From: Nonomuraea soli
GTDB taxonomy: Bacteria > Actinomycetota > Actinomycetes > Streptosporangiales > Streptosporangiaceae
NCBI RefSeq assembly: GCF_013761175.1
Contig: NZ_JACDUR010000005.1
Span: 1,002,262 to 1,066,261, forward strand
DNA: 64,000 nt
Direction: 5' to 3'
The stretch's first letter is position 1. Each line of letters starts with the position of its first letter. The translations under genes were made by a program, and so were the position numbers. This document shows positions 33,591 through 42,165 of this stretch, in pieces. Under the pieces are notes generated by a model. That model did no database searches, was not told the origin of the DNA, and saw only the letters and a program-made list of their open reading frames with translations.

Positions 33591-35144
33591 TTACGGGCTC
33601 TTGCTCGGAGACGGGCTCGCGGAGGGAGTCACCTCGCACGCGCCGAACTTGGCGATCAGCACGATCTTGATCGCCGTCTTCAGCGGGTGCAGGGTTCCGG
33701 GCTCCGGATCCATGTTGCCGATCTTCAAGCACTCGTCGGGGAAGGTGTCGGGCTCCTCGCTGGTGACCGAGGTGGTGAAGCCCGCCTTCTTGAGGATCTC
33801 CAGAGACTTCGCGGGGTCGTTGTAGTCGACCGCGGGGATCTTCTTCTTCTGGACCGCGGGTGCGCTGGTGGTCGGCTTGTTGGTGGACGGCGTGCTCGAC
33901 GGCTCGTTGGTCCCCGTCGGCTCGTTCGTCTCGGTGGGTTCCTCGCTCGCCTGGGGCGGAGGCGTGGTCGGCCTGTGGGTCCTGGGAGGCCTGGTGGTCT
34001 TGGTCGGGCTCGGCTCCCCCGACTCGGTGACGTCATCGCTTGGCGTTCCCTTGACGTGCCCGGCCGTAAGGGTGGGTGTCGGCTCCGGACTCGGGAAGAT
34101 CTCCCCGCCCGTCACCGCGTAGGCCCCCGCCCCGATCCCCAGGAACGCCACCACCGCGACCCCGGCCACGAGCCCGCTCTTACCCCGCCGCTTGGCGGCC
34201 GCGCGGCGGCCGCGGCGGGTCTGCGGGGACGCCACATCGGCCACAGTCGTCGCAGAAGCCTCCCGGGGCGGCTCAGCAGCCGCCATCGAGGCCCCAGTGG
34301 TCACAGGAGTCAAATCAGTCAGCTGCGGCGCCCCAGAGGCCACCTGGCGCGCCGCGACGCTCATGGCCGCCGCGCTCGGGAAGCGTGCCGCCGGGTCCTT
34401 GGACAGGGCACGTTCGACCAGGGCACGGATGGCGGGCGGGATCTCGGCGGGCAGCGGGGGCGGGGTCTCGCGGATGTGCTTGAGCGCGATGGTGACGGGG
34501 CTGTCACCGTCGAAGGGCCGGATGCCGGCCATGCACTCGTAGGCGACCACGCCGAGCGCGTAGATGTCGACCGCCGGTGTGACCGGCATGCCCTCGGCCT
34601 GCTCGGGCGCGCAGTAGGCGGCGGTGCCGAGCACCATGCCCGCGTCGGTGAGGCGGTTGGCCACCTCCTGGCGGGCGATGCCGAAGTCGGTGAGCACCAG
34701 CGTGCCGTCGCGCTGCACCAGCAGGTTGCCGGGCTTGACGTCGCGGTGGACGATCCCCCGATCGTGCACGGCCTGGAGCGCGGAGGCGGCCTGCGCGATC
34801 AGCTCCATCGCGGGCTCGGGCGCGATGCGGCCCAGGCGCGACAGCAGCCGGTCGAGCGGCTCGCCGTCGACGAACTTCATGACGAGGTAGACGGTGTCGC
34901 CACTCACGCCGTAGTCGTAGACGTCGACCACGCCGGGGTGGTTGATCGTCGCCATGGCCCGCGCCTCGGCCTGGAAGCGGGCGGCGAATCCGGGGTCGGA
35001 CATGCGGCCAGGGAGCAGCACCTTGACGGCGACGGTGCGAGCCAGGACGGTGTCCTCGCCACGCCAGACCTCGCCCATGCCACCGGCGCCGATGCGGGTA
35101 TCCAGGCGATACCGCCCCGCAAGCGTCGTTCCTTGGCCAGTCAT
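33591..35144 (-). CDS. Membrane Ser/Thr protein kinase with extracellular PASTA-like domain
   Basis: 517 residues. Kinase domain: RIGAGGMGEVWRG, AVKVL (Lys), GIVHRDVKPGNLLV (catalytic loop), LTDFGIAR, GTAAYCAPEQAEG. A basic linker (RGRRAAAKRRGKSG) leads into one membrane helix (LVAGVAVVAFLGIGAGAYAV), then a Pro/Thr-rich stalk and a C-terminal segment (DPAKSLEILKKAGF, DPEPGTLHPLKTAIKIVL) like a PASTA domain. Such kinases monitor cell-wall state. ATG preceded by GGGGGAG. Substrates unknown. Confidence 0.92.
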   Translation of the reverse strand: MTGQGTTLAGRYRLDTRIGAGGMGEVWRGEDTVLARTVAVKVLLPGRMSDPGFAARFQAEARAMATINHPGVVDVYDYGVSGDTVYLVMKFVDGEPLDRLLSRLGRIAPEPAMELIAQAASALQAVHDRGIVHRDVKPGNLLVQRDGTLVLTDFGIARQEVANRLTDAGMVLGTAAYCAPEQAEGMPVTPAVDIYALGVVAYECMAGIRPFDGDSPVTIALKHIRETPPPLPAEIPPAIRALVERALSKDPAARFPSAAAMSVAARQVASGAPQLTDLTPVTTGASMAAAEPPREASATTVADVASPQTRRGRRAAAKRRGKSGLVAGVAVVAFLGIGAGAYAVTGGEIFPSPEPTPTLTAGHVKGTPSDDVTESGEPSPTKTTRPPRTHRPTTPPPQASEEPTETNEPTGTNEPSSTPSTNKPTTSAPAVQKKKIPAVDYNDPAKSLEILKKAGFTTSVTSEEPDTFPDECLKIGNMDPEPGTLHPLKTAIKIVLIAKFGACEVTPSASPSPSKSP

Positions 35145-35346
35145 CTCTCCCCCGCTGCCCCCTGTCTCACGCGTCCGTCACACCCCGAGCACACCAAGAA
35201 ATCGAACTTGTGTCGCAACGGGGTAACACGGAGGTCACGGAAGCCAGAGTTTACTCATGCGCATCCCCCGAAACAGCCTAAGTCGGATAAACCCTATCCT
35301 GCCGTCTCTGGGTGGGGTGTGTATGCCCGATCAGCAAGACGGGCCG

Positions 35347-35532
35347 CTACGGAGCGTTGATCGGTCCGTGCTCGACACATCGCGCCGACCAGGAGGTCGG
35401 CGTCACCTGGACCTTGACCCGGCGCCCGCACTGCGAGCAGTACCTGGGTGGCTCCATGCTGCGCGCACGCTCGCAGGCGGCGTGATCCCGATCAAAGGGT
35501 CCGCCGCAGTGGTCGCAGTAGGCTGACGTCAT
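35347..35532 (-). CDS. bsaP: Biotin synthase auxiliary protein BsaP
   Basis: 61 residues: MTSAYCDHCGGPFDRDHAAC, EPPRYCSQCGRRVKVQVTPT, WSARCVEHG. The spaced Cys pairs and the EPPRYC, VQVTPT and ARCVEHG blocks match mycobacterial BsaP, a small protein that helps BioB by supplying or repairing its auxiliary iron-sulfur cluster. In mycobacteria it sits beside bioB; here it is 8 kb away and alone. Its ATG overlaps the ATG of the divergent thioesterase gene by two bases, so both 5' ends share sequence. Small size kept it from standing out. Confidence 0.8.
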   Translation of the reverse strand: MTSAYCDHCGGPFDRDHAACERARSMEPPRYCSQCGRRVKVQVTPTSWSARCVEHGPINAP

Positions 35533-35914
35533 GACGCTCGCTCCCGGTCTTCGTGCTTCGATGCTCATCATGGTCGAGCGTGAGGACACCGCCCAGAAAC
35601 TCGGCAGCGGCGACGTCCCCGTCCTGGCCACGCCCCGGCTCGTGCTGCTGGCCGAGATGTGCACCATGCAGGCGCTGCGGCCGCATCTGGAGCCCGGCCA
35701 GACCACCGTCGGCACCCGCGTCGAGGTCGAGCACCTGGCGGCCAGTCTCCTCGGCGCCCACGTCGAGATCAGCACCGAGCTGGTGCAGGTCGAGGGGCGC
35801 AGGCTCGTCTTCGCGTTCGTGGCGCGCGAACGCGACCTCGTGGTGGGGCGCGGCACGGTCGAACGGGCACTGGTGGACCGCGAGAAGTTCCTCAGCCGCG
35901 CCGCCTCCCGCTGA
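35531..35914 (+). CDS. Hotdog-fold thioesterase (FlK-like)
   Basis: 127 residues: VPVLATPRLVLLAEMCTMQA, GQTTVGTRVEVEHLAASLLG, VEISTELVQVEGRRLVFAFV match the fluoroacetyl-CoA thioesterase/thioesterase-like family, with the Thr and Glu of the active site (TPRLVLLAE) and His in EVEHLA. Most homologues hydrolyse unknown acyl-CoAs; the FlK substrate itself is unlikely to be the one here. Start codons of this gene and bsaP interlock. Confidence 0.82.
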   Translation: MTLAPGLRASMLIMVEREDTAQKLGSGDVPVLATPRLVLLAEMCTMQALRPHLEPGQTTVGTRVEVEHLAASLLGAHVEISTELVQVEGRRLVFAFVARERDLVVGRGTVERALVDREKFLSRAASR

Positions 35915-35997
35915 CCGCGCCGCCTCCCGCGAGCCGCCGGAACTCCCCGGCCCGTCGCCTCGGGGTCAGGCGGGCGCCGATGGCAAGGTGACGCCTT

Positions 35998-36095
35998 CGC
36001 GTGACGGCGGCCGGCCCCGCACGCCGGCGTGGCGTCCCCCTGGACAGACCCCGGCCCCGCGCGGCGGGTGGGGGTGCCCCATGCCTGCCGTACGG
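35998..36095 (-). repeat. 98-bp dispersed repeat, copy B (inverted)
   Basis: Reverse-complement copy of 16338-16435 at 90 percent identity, placed in a 297-bp gene-free gap. A short direct repeat GGAGCAGCGGCGAGCACG occurs twice just to its right (about 36141 and 36183). Confidence 0.75.
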
Positions 36096-36211
36096 CCCGC
36101 GCAAGGGACAGCGACGTACGGCGAGCAGGTGCGCACCGCACAAGGAGCAGCGGCGAGCACGCCGACGAGGCGGGCCGCGTGAGGAGCAGCGGCGAGCACG
36201 CGGTCGGCGTG

Positions 36212-37498
36212 TCAGAGGCGGTGGTAGGGCGCGAGGCGGTCGATGACGCGGGCGAGGGCGTCGATGACCTCCAGGTCGTACTCCACGCCCGCCCCCAGCC
36301 GCAGCCGCTCCAGCGCCGCCCCCGCGCGGTCGCGGTCGGTGGACCCGCCCACCAGGTCGTCGTAGCCGTTGGCCGCCTTGATGATCCGGCTCGACACCGG
36401 CGGCTCCTCGGCCACCTGGTCACACTGCCTGCGCACCAGCTCCGCCACCCGGTCGAGCACGCCCGTCTGCTTGATGACCTCCGCCCCCAACTCGGCGATG
36501 CGCCGCGCCTGCCCGGGGTCGGTGAGGACGGTCGCCCCGCTGGGGATCGGGTCGCGCAACGACAGCTGCCCGATGTCGTGCATCAGCGCCGCGTACTCCA
36601 GCTCCAGCAGCTCCGGCTCCGCCATCCCCAGTTCACGCCCGACGGCGACCGCGAGGCGGCTGACGCGCCGTGAGTGGCCGGGTTCGACGTAGCCGCCCAC
36701 CTCGGTGACCCGCGACAGGGCGCGCACGGTCTGCAGGTAGGTGGCGCGGATACCGGCATATTTCCGGAAGGCGACCTGCGTCACCAGCAGCGGCGCCGCG
36801 AACACCAGCAACGCCACCATGTCCATCGAGTGCGTCGCCAGCGCCAGCAGCACCCCCGACGCCGCCACCGCGGCCCCCAGCGGGAAGGCCATGTTGATCT
36901 CGTCGCGTACGGCGACGCGGAACGCCGTGCGCACCTGCTCGGCCCTCAACAGGGCGGCGATGAGCACGTCGGCCAGCAACGCCAGCCCGATCAGCACCAC
37001 CATGACGGCGAGCGCCGGCCACCAGTTGGGGTCGGGCTGCTGGGTGACGGGATCCACCTGCCGGGTGAAGTCGGACAGCGGCCCGGCCAGCGGCCGGAAG
37101 GCGAAGGCGAGCAGCGCGCCGGTGAGCAGGCGGCGGGCGACCGCGTCGAGCCTGGGCGGGCGGCCCACGGCCAGGTGCGGCAGCGCTCCGGCGATCATGC
37201 CGACGGAGATGACGGCGACCACCTGGAAGGCGCTGTGCTCCAGGGCGACGCCACTCATGTCGAGCAGCAGGGTGTAGCCGAGAGCGGCCGCGGCGCCGAT
37301 GGGGGCGACCTCGCGGTTGCCCGGCATGGTCAGCCGTGCGAGCTCGCCGACGGCGATGAGCGCGCCGAAGCCGATGGCGACCTCGGGCCGCTCCGGGCCG
37401 ACGGCGGCCGTGTACGCGACCCCGGCCACCGCGAGCAGCCCGGCCGCGGCGATGAGCAGGAGCTGACCGGAGTCGAGGCCTCGGATGGGGGTGTTCAA
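36212..37498 (-). CDS. Membrane protein with degenerate HD domain
   Basis: 428 residues. The likely start is a TTG inside the stop of the upstream gene (TTGA overlap), behind GAGGTG. About eight membrane helices (LLLIAAAGLLAVAGVAYTAA, LAVMVVLIGLALLADVLIAA) precede an HD-type region with GHSRRVSRLAVAVGRELGM and ALMHDIGQLSLRD. The HHExxDGxGYP part of HD-GYP enzymes is absent, so cyclic-di-GMP hydrolysis is doubtful. It appears to be a diverged sister of the gene upstream; perhaps a partner or sensor subunit. Confidence 0.78.
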   Translation of the reverse strand: MNTPIRGLDSGQLLLIAAAGLLAVAGVAYTAAVGPERPEVAIGFGALIAVGELARLTMPGNREVAPIGAAAALGYTLLLDMSGVALEHSAFQVVAVISVGMIAGALPHLAVGRPPRLDAVARRLLTGALLAFAFRPLAGPLSDFTRQVDPVTQQPDPNWWPALAVMVVLIGLALLADVLIAALLRAEQVRTAFRVAVRDEINMAFPLGAAVAASGVLLALATHSMDMVALLVFAAPLLVTQVAFRKYAGIRATYLQTVRALSRVTEVGGYVEPGHSRRVSRLAVAVGRELGMAEPELLELEYAALMHDIGQLSLRDPIPSGATVLTDPGQARRIAELGAEVIKQTGVLDRVAELVRRQCDQVAEEPPVSSRIIKAANGYDDLVGGSTDRDRAGAALERLRLGAGVEYDLEVIDALARVIDRLAPYHRL

Positions 37499-38820
37499 CC
37501 GCTTAACACCTCGATGGGCATGGTCGGATCGTCGTGATCCTTGGTGGCCGTCTCCGCGGCTTCGGCCGGCACCTCGACGACCTTGCGCGGCGGCTGCCAC
37601 GGCTCCTTGTCGAGCGCCCTGATGAAGGCCGCCACCAGCTCGGGATCGAACTGCGAGCCCGAGCCCTTGCGCAGCTCGTCGACGGCGACGGCGACGGGGC
37701 GGGCGCCCCGGTAGGAGCGGTCGGAGGTCATGGAGTCGAAGGCGTCGGCCACGGCGATGATGCGCGCGAACTCGGGGATCTCCTCGCCGGCCAGGCCCAT
37801 GGGGTAGCCCTTGCCGTCGTGGCGCTCGTGGTGGTGCATGATCCCTTCGTAGGCCTCGTCGAGGAAGTCGATGCCGCGCACGATCTCCAGGCCCCGCATC
37901 GGGTGCAGCTGGATCGCGGCGTACTCCTCCTCGGTGAGCGGGCCGTCCTTCTGCAGCACCTTGGTGGGCACGCCGAGCTTGCCGACGTCGTGGAGCATGC
38001 CCGCGTAGCGGATGGCCCGCAGGCGCTCGGAGCCCATGCCGACCTCCTGGGCGATCATGCCGGAGGCGAGCGAGACGCGGGTGCAGTGGCCGCGCGTGTA
38101 GTAGTCCTTGGTCTCGACGGCCTGGCACAGGGCCGCGATGGTGGCGTCGTAGGAGCGCTGCTGGGCGTGGTACTGCCCGAACGCCCACCGCGCGACGAAG
38201 AGCGGCAGCAGCACCAGCACCGCGGAGATCGACTGCACGGTCGCCCACAGCCCGGCGACGAGCAGCCCGAAGGTGCCGTAGCCGAGGTAGGAGAGCAGGA
38301 ACTGGAACATGCCGCGGAAGGAGACGGCGCCGCCGGTCGCCAGCCGGACCATGACCAGGATCAGCACGATGTTGAGCGGCACGAAGACGGCCGTGGCCAC
38401 GGCGTAGGGGCCGATCAGCTCGTCGAACTGGTGGGGTTGCGGCACCCCGCTGACGCCGCCGAGCGACTGGTAGGCCCATCCGGCGGCGAAGCCGCAGACG
38501 GCGAACTGCGCTCCGTTGAACAGGCGTTTCACCAGAGGCAGGCCGGGGCGCACGCTGACGACGGCGATCAGCCCGACGAGCGCGGCGCCCTCGGGCCCGA
38601 TGAGCACGACGGCCGCCAGCGACGCGGAGAAGCTCACCGAGACGGCGAACTGCTCGACGTTGAGCAGCGTGGGCATCGACTCGCACACCAGGAAGAGGAG
38701 CGCGAGCACGAGCAGGATGTCCCAGGCGTCGCCGGGCAGCTCGAAGCGAGCGATCAGGAAGGCGGCCGTCGCGACGACGGCCGCCAGGTAGACCCTTGCG
38801 GGCCACGGCAATTCCCGCAT
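37495..38820 (-). CDS. Membrane HD-GYP phosphodiesterase
   Basis: 441 residues. About eight membrane helices form an N-terminal sensor (MASE-like), then a complete HD-GYP domain: HCTRVSLASGMIAQEVG, MLHDVGKLGVPTKVL, HHHERHDGKGYPMGLAGEEI and VADAFDSMTSDRSY. This predicts hydrolysis of cyclic di-GMP or a related signal. ATG preceded by GGGGGG. Translationally coupled to the degenerate HD gene that follows. Confidence 0.9.
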   Translation of the reverse strand: MRELPWPARVYLAAVVATAAFLIARFELPGDAWDILLVLALLFLVCESMPTLLNVEQFAVSVSFSASLAAVVLIGPEGAALVGLIAVVSVRPGLPLVKRLFNGAQFAVCGFAAGWAYQSLGGVSGVPQPHQFDELIGPYAVATAVFVPLNIVLILVMVRLATGGAVSFRGMFQFLLSYLGYGTFGLLVAGLWATVQSISAVLVLLPLFVARWAFGQYHAQQRSYDATIAALCQAVETKDYYTRGHCTRVSLASGMIAQEVGMGSERLRAIRYAGMLHDVGKLGVPTKVLQKDGPLTEEEYAAIQLHPMRGLEIVRGIDFLDEAYEGIMHHHERHDGKGYPMGLAGEEIPEFARIIAVADAFDSMTSDRSYRGARPVAVAVDELRKGSGSQFDPELVAAFIRALDKEPWQPPRKVVEVPAEAAETATKDHDDPTMPIEVLSG

Positions 38821-38836
38821 TGCGGCCCCCCTGGGG

Positions 38837-38944
38837 TCAGGTCCAGGAGACCCCTGGTGGCAGGGCCTCTCCGCCCCCGGTGAGCACGACCACGAACATG
38901 ACGGCGGCTAGCGTGGTGACGACCACCTTCACCTTGCACAACAT
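38837..38944 (-). CDS. Possible 35-residue hydrophobic peptide
   Basis: MLCKVKVVVTTLAAVMFVVV then LTGGGEALPPGVSWT: a basic start, one hydrophobic segment and a short polar tail, like a small membrane or signal-type peptide. It ends 17 bases before the HD-GYP start and could be its upstream partner or a leader peptide. There is no clear ribosome site, so the call rests on composition only. Confidence 0.35.
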   Translation of the reverse strand: MLCKVKVVVTTLAAVMFVVVLTGGGEALPPGVSWT

Positions 38945-39050
38945 GTGAATCACGCTACAGAAACCGTCTCGCGCAGGTGGGCAGACTCGGGAATCGCAAG
39001 CAAAGCGTAATCAAGCCACTACCGGAGGCCACTTCCGGGCCGCCGATATA

Positions 39051-39314
39051 TCAGGACAACTCCGAACGGACCTGGTTGATCCGGTCAAGCACCTTCGCCC
39101 GCAGGTCGGCCGGCACCGGGTCGCAGCCGCAGTGCTTGGCCACCAGCGCCTTGACGGCCTTGTCGAGGTCGTATTCCTTCAGGCAGGGACTGCACTCGTC
39201 GAGGTGCACCCGGATCTCGTCGGACGAGCTGTCGTCGAGCTCGCCGTCGAGGTAGTTGTAGACAAGGTCGAGGACCTCGCGACAGTCCTTGTCGTGCGGG
39301 TCTCCACAGCTCAT
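39051..39314 (-). CDS. rsrA: Mycothiol-system anti-sigma factor RsrA
   Basis: 87 residues, zinc-binding thiol switch that holds SigR and releases it on disulfide formation. Ligands Cys11, His37, Cys41 and Cys44 fall at exactly the positions known in Streptomyces RsrA (HLDECSPC). A further CGC pair lies near residue 62. ATGA overlap with the sigR stop. Confidence 0.93.
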   Translation of the reverse strand: MSCGDPHDKDCREVLDLVYNYLDGELDDSSSDEIRVHLDECSPCLKEYDLDKAVKALVAKHCGCDPVPADLRAKVLDRINQVRSELS

Positions 39315-40003
39315 TTCGATCCCTCCGCCGGGACCATGCCGCGCTCGCGGGCGTAGTCTTCGAGAAGCGTCCGCAGCTGCCTGCGGCCGCGGTGGAGGCG
39401 CGACATCACGGTGCCGATAGGAGTGCCCATGATGTCGGCGATCTCCTTGTACGGGAAACCCTCGACGTCGGCCAGGTAGACCGCGATGCGGAACTCCTCG
39501 GGGAGTTCGGCCAGCGCGTTCTTGATGTCACCGTCGGGAAGGTGCTCGAGCGCCTCCACCTCGGCCGACTTCAGTCCGCCCGAGGTGTGCGACTCGGCAC
39601 GCGCCAGCTGCCAGTCCTCGATCTCCTCGGTGCCTGACTGCTTGGGCTCCCGCTGCTTCTTGCGGTAGCTGTTGATGAAGGTGTTCGTGAGAATCCGGTA
39701 GAGCCAGGCCTTGAGGTTCGTGCCCTCCTGGAACTGGTGGAACGAAGCGAAGGCCTTGGCGAAGGTCTCCTGGACCAGGTCTTCCGCATCGGCCGGATGC
39801 CGAGTCATCCGGAGCGCAGCAGAGTAGAGCTGGTCGAGGTAAGGCATGACATCACGCTCGAACCGCTCGCTGCGCTGCTCCAGAGTCTCCGCGCCTGTCG
39901 CGGGCACCAGGGCCACCCCCCTAAGATCACCGGTGGCCTGCTGTGGCGGAACACCGTACTCAGGGGAGGATACCCGTTCCCTGGGGTCGACCAATGTGAG
40001 CAT
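39311..40003 (-). CDS. sigR: Thiol-oxidative-stress sigma factor SigR
   Basis: 230 residues from the ATG chosen here. Region 2: LYSAALRMTRHPADAEDLVQ, FHQFQEGTNLKAWLYRILTN, and the family signature NTFINSYRKKQREP; region 4: YLADVEGFPYKEIADIMGTP, VMSRLHRGRRQLR. A GTG at 39907 behind AGGGGGG would give a 198-residue form corresponding to the short SigR of Streptomyces; the longer product resembles the unstable SigR' isoform. Controls thioredoxin, mycothiol and protein-quality genes together with RsrA. Confidence 0.95.
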   Translation of the reverse strand: MLTLVDPRERVSSPEYGVPPQQATGDLRGVALVPATGAETLEQRSERFERDVMPYLDQLYSAALRMTRHPADAEDLVQETFAKAFASFHQFQEGTNLKAWLYRILTNTFINSYRKKQREPKQSGTEEIEDWQLARAESHTSGGLKSAEVEALEHLPDGDIKNALAELPEEFRIAVYLADVEGFPYKEIADIMGTPIGTVMSRLHRGRRQLRTLLEDYARERGMVPAEGSK

Positions 40004-40012
40004 GGTTGTCGC

Positions 40013-40039
40013 AACACACCCGCGTCGGAGCTTGTTCCC
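40013..40039 (-). promoter_or_regulatory. SigR-type promoter of sigR
   Basis: On the minus strand GGGAAC (40039-40034), an 18-base spacer, then GTT (40015-40013), matching the known SigR consensus GGGAAT-N18-GTT. Transcription would start about three bases before the long-form ATG. Confidence 0.7.
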
Positions 40040-40127
40040 GCAAGATGGAAGGTGACGAACGACCCGGTGCGGGGAAAACCTATACGTACCGGCTGGTAGC
40101 CAAATCCTTAACCTCCAGGAGTCGCGT

Positions 40128-40859
40128 GTGCTGCCCATTCCGGCCGAGGAGCTGAACGGCTCAGGGACGCTCGGGCCGTACTGGACCTTCTACCGGGCCG
40201 TCGTCGCCGAGCAGCTGGCCCGCTGGCTGCCCGCGAGCCCCGCGGTGGTGCTCGACCTGTCCGGCGGCCGTGGCCGCTGGTCGGGCCAGGTGGCCAGGGC
40301 GGGGCACCGGGTGATCGAGGTGCTGGACTTCCGCCGCGCCGAACCTCGCCCGCACGACACGCGCGTGTGCCGGGTGCGCGCCGACGACCTGTCGTTCCTG
40401 CCCGACGCGTCGGTCGACGCCGTCGTGGCCGAGGAGCGCGCGATGTCGATCGAGCTGATGGCCGAGTCGGCGATGAGCGACGTGGCGCGCGTGCTGCGCC
40501 CCGGAGGCCGCGCCCTGGTCTGCGTCGACTCGCTGGTGCTCGGCATGGCCATCCTGGCCGAGCAGGAACGCTGGGAGCACCTGCGGGTCAACGGTGAGGT
40601 CATGCTCGTGCCGTGGCCCGACGGGAGCATCACCCGGTGCTTCAGCAGCGGTCAGCTGCGCGAGCTGCTCATGGGCGTGGGCCTCCAGGTCGACTGGGTC
40701 CGGCCGCGCACCGTGTTGTCACCGTCGACCGTCGATCACGTCCTGGCCTCCGATTCCCGCTCGCTGGCATGGCTGGTGCGCACCGAGCTGGAGGCCCATC
40801 CCGACGACGACGACACCGTGGGCATCCACCTGGTGGCCAGCGCGACGAAGGTGGGCTAG
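40128..40859 (+). CDS. SAM-dependent methyltransferase
   Basis: 243 residues from GTG behind AGGAG (40116-40120). Motif I VVLDLSGGRGRWSGQVARAG, acidic residue in VIEVLDFRR, and motif RVLRPGGRALVCVDS place it in class I methyltransferases. Substrate unknown. Divergent from sigR and possibly within its regulatory reach. Confidence 0.85.
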   Translation: MLPIPAEELNGSGTLGPYWTFYRAVVAEQLARWLPASPAVVLDLSGGRGRWSGQVARAGHRVIEVLDFRRAEPRPHDTRVCRVRADDLSFLPDASVDAVVAEERAMSIELMAESAMSDVARVLRPGGRALVCVDSLVLGMAILAEQERWEHLRVNGEVMLVPWPDGSITRCFSSGQLRELLMGVGLQVDWVRPRTVLSPSTVDHVLASDSRSLAWLVRTELEAHPDDDDTVGIHLVASATKVG

Positions 40860-41188
40860 CGCCGCCTCTCGCGCTTCGACTGGCACTGCACGCACCTGGC
40901 GGCCTCGGGACGGGCCTCCAGGCGGCCCTCGGGCACCGGCTTGGCGCAGTCGACGCAGCTGCCGTACGTGCCCTCCTCGACCCGCTTGATCGCGTCGACC
41001 ACGGACCTGCGCTGCGCCGTCGCCACCGCCAGCATCGCCTGCACGCGGTCGGCGTCGGTCAGGTCGGCGCCGGCGTCGGCGGCGGAGCGCTCCCGCACGG
41101 CCACCGGGTCTCCCCGGAGCACGGCGATGGATCGGTCGATGTCCGCGAGCATGCTCTCCAGTCGCTCACGAGCGGTCGTGACATCCAC
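40856..41188 (-). CDS. DksA/TraR-type C4 zinc-finger protein
   Basis: 110 residues. Coiled-coil helix pair (ARERLESMLADIDRSIAVLR, ATAQRRSVVDAIKRVEEGTY) and finger CVDCAKPVPEGRLEARPEAA then CVQCQ. Actinobacterial relatives bind RNA polymerase like DksA. Overlaps the 3' end of the converging methyltransferase gene by 4 bases. Confidence 0.87.
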   Translation of the reverse strand: MDVTTARERLESMLADIDRSIAVLRGDPVAVRERSAADAGADLTDADRVQAMLAVATAQRRSVVDAIKRVEEGTYGSCVDCAKPVPEGRLEARPEAARCVQCQSKRERRR

Positions 41189-41324
41189 GAGTCCGCACCT
41201 CCGGGTGGTGTATGGGGGGCAGCCCGGCAGCGGGGCTCCCCGGTAGACCCGCCCGGCACTGGTAAGCGCAGTGTTTCGCTTTGCTCACCGAATGCCCAGT
41301 TGGAATGGGTCTTACACCGCTTGT

Positions 41325-42071
41325 TTAGAAAAGCGCCACTTCTTCTTCAGGAGGCAAAGGCTTGATGAGGTCCGGCCCGTTGTTGCGCACGTTGTTGACG
41401 TCGGTGGAGACCGGATAGGCCACGAGCCTGCCCGCGTCGGCGGGCACCAGCAGGCCTCCGGCCGTCTTCGGATCGGTGAGCTTCGGATCCAGCCAGTCGC
41501 CCCACTTCGCGGGCTCGATCATCATCGGCATGCGGTCGTGGATGCGCCCCGCCTCGTCCTCGCCGGTCGTCGTGATGACCGTGCACGTCACCATCCACCG
41601 CAGCGGATCGTCCTCGTCGCGCGTCTTGTCCTGCCAGAACTCGTACAACCCCGCCATGGCCAGCACGCCGCCGTCCTCGGGGTGGATGAAGTAGGGCTGT
41701 TTCTTCTTCTTGTCGCCCTCGACCGGCATCCACTCGAAGTAGCCGTCGGCCGGGATCAGGCACCTGCGCTTGGCGAACGCCTGACGGAACGACGGCTTCT
41801 CGGCCACCGTCTCCAGGCGGGCGTTGATCATCTTGGAGCCGATCGACGGGTCCTTGGCCCACACGGGGACCAGCCCCCACTTGACGACCCGCAACTGCCT
41901 GACCGCCCGCTCGGCCTCCTTCGGCACGCGGGACATGACCGCGTAGACCTTCTTGGTCGGGGCCACGTTGTAGTCGGGTGAGAGCTCGACCTCAGGGTCA
42001 CCGTCGAGCTCGACCTGGAACTCCTCGAGGAGCTCGTGCTTCTTTCTCGCTGACGCGTATCGGCCGCACAT
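41325..42071 (-). CDS. SRAP-domain protein (HMCES/YedK family)
   Basis: 248 residues. Begins MCGRYAS, with Cys2 as the residue that crosslinks to abasic sites in single-stranded DNA; other motifs are WGLVPVWAKD, INARLETVAEKPSF, CLIPADGYFEWM and the His in RIHDRMPMM. Protects stalled or damaged DNA. Monocistronic. Confidence 0.93.
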   Translation of the reverse strand: MCGRYASARKKHELLEEFQVELDGDPEVELSPDYNVAPTKKVYAVMSRVPKEAERAVRQLRVVKWGLVPVWAKDPSIGSKMINARLETVAEKPSFRQAFAKRRCLIPADGYFEWMPVEGDKKKKQPYFIHPEDGGVLAMAGLYEFWQDKTRDEDDPLRWMVTCTVITTTGEDEAGRIHDRMPMMIEPAKWGDWLDPKLTDPKTAGGLLVPADAGRLVAYPVSTDVNNVRNNGPDLIKPLPPEEEVALF

Positions 42072-42165
42072 GTCACCACACTGCCATGGACGGCTTTCGC
42101 TCGCATGTGCGAGGAGGGTCTGGGAAACTCAGAGTATCGAGAGGGACACGAAGGGATACGGATCC

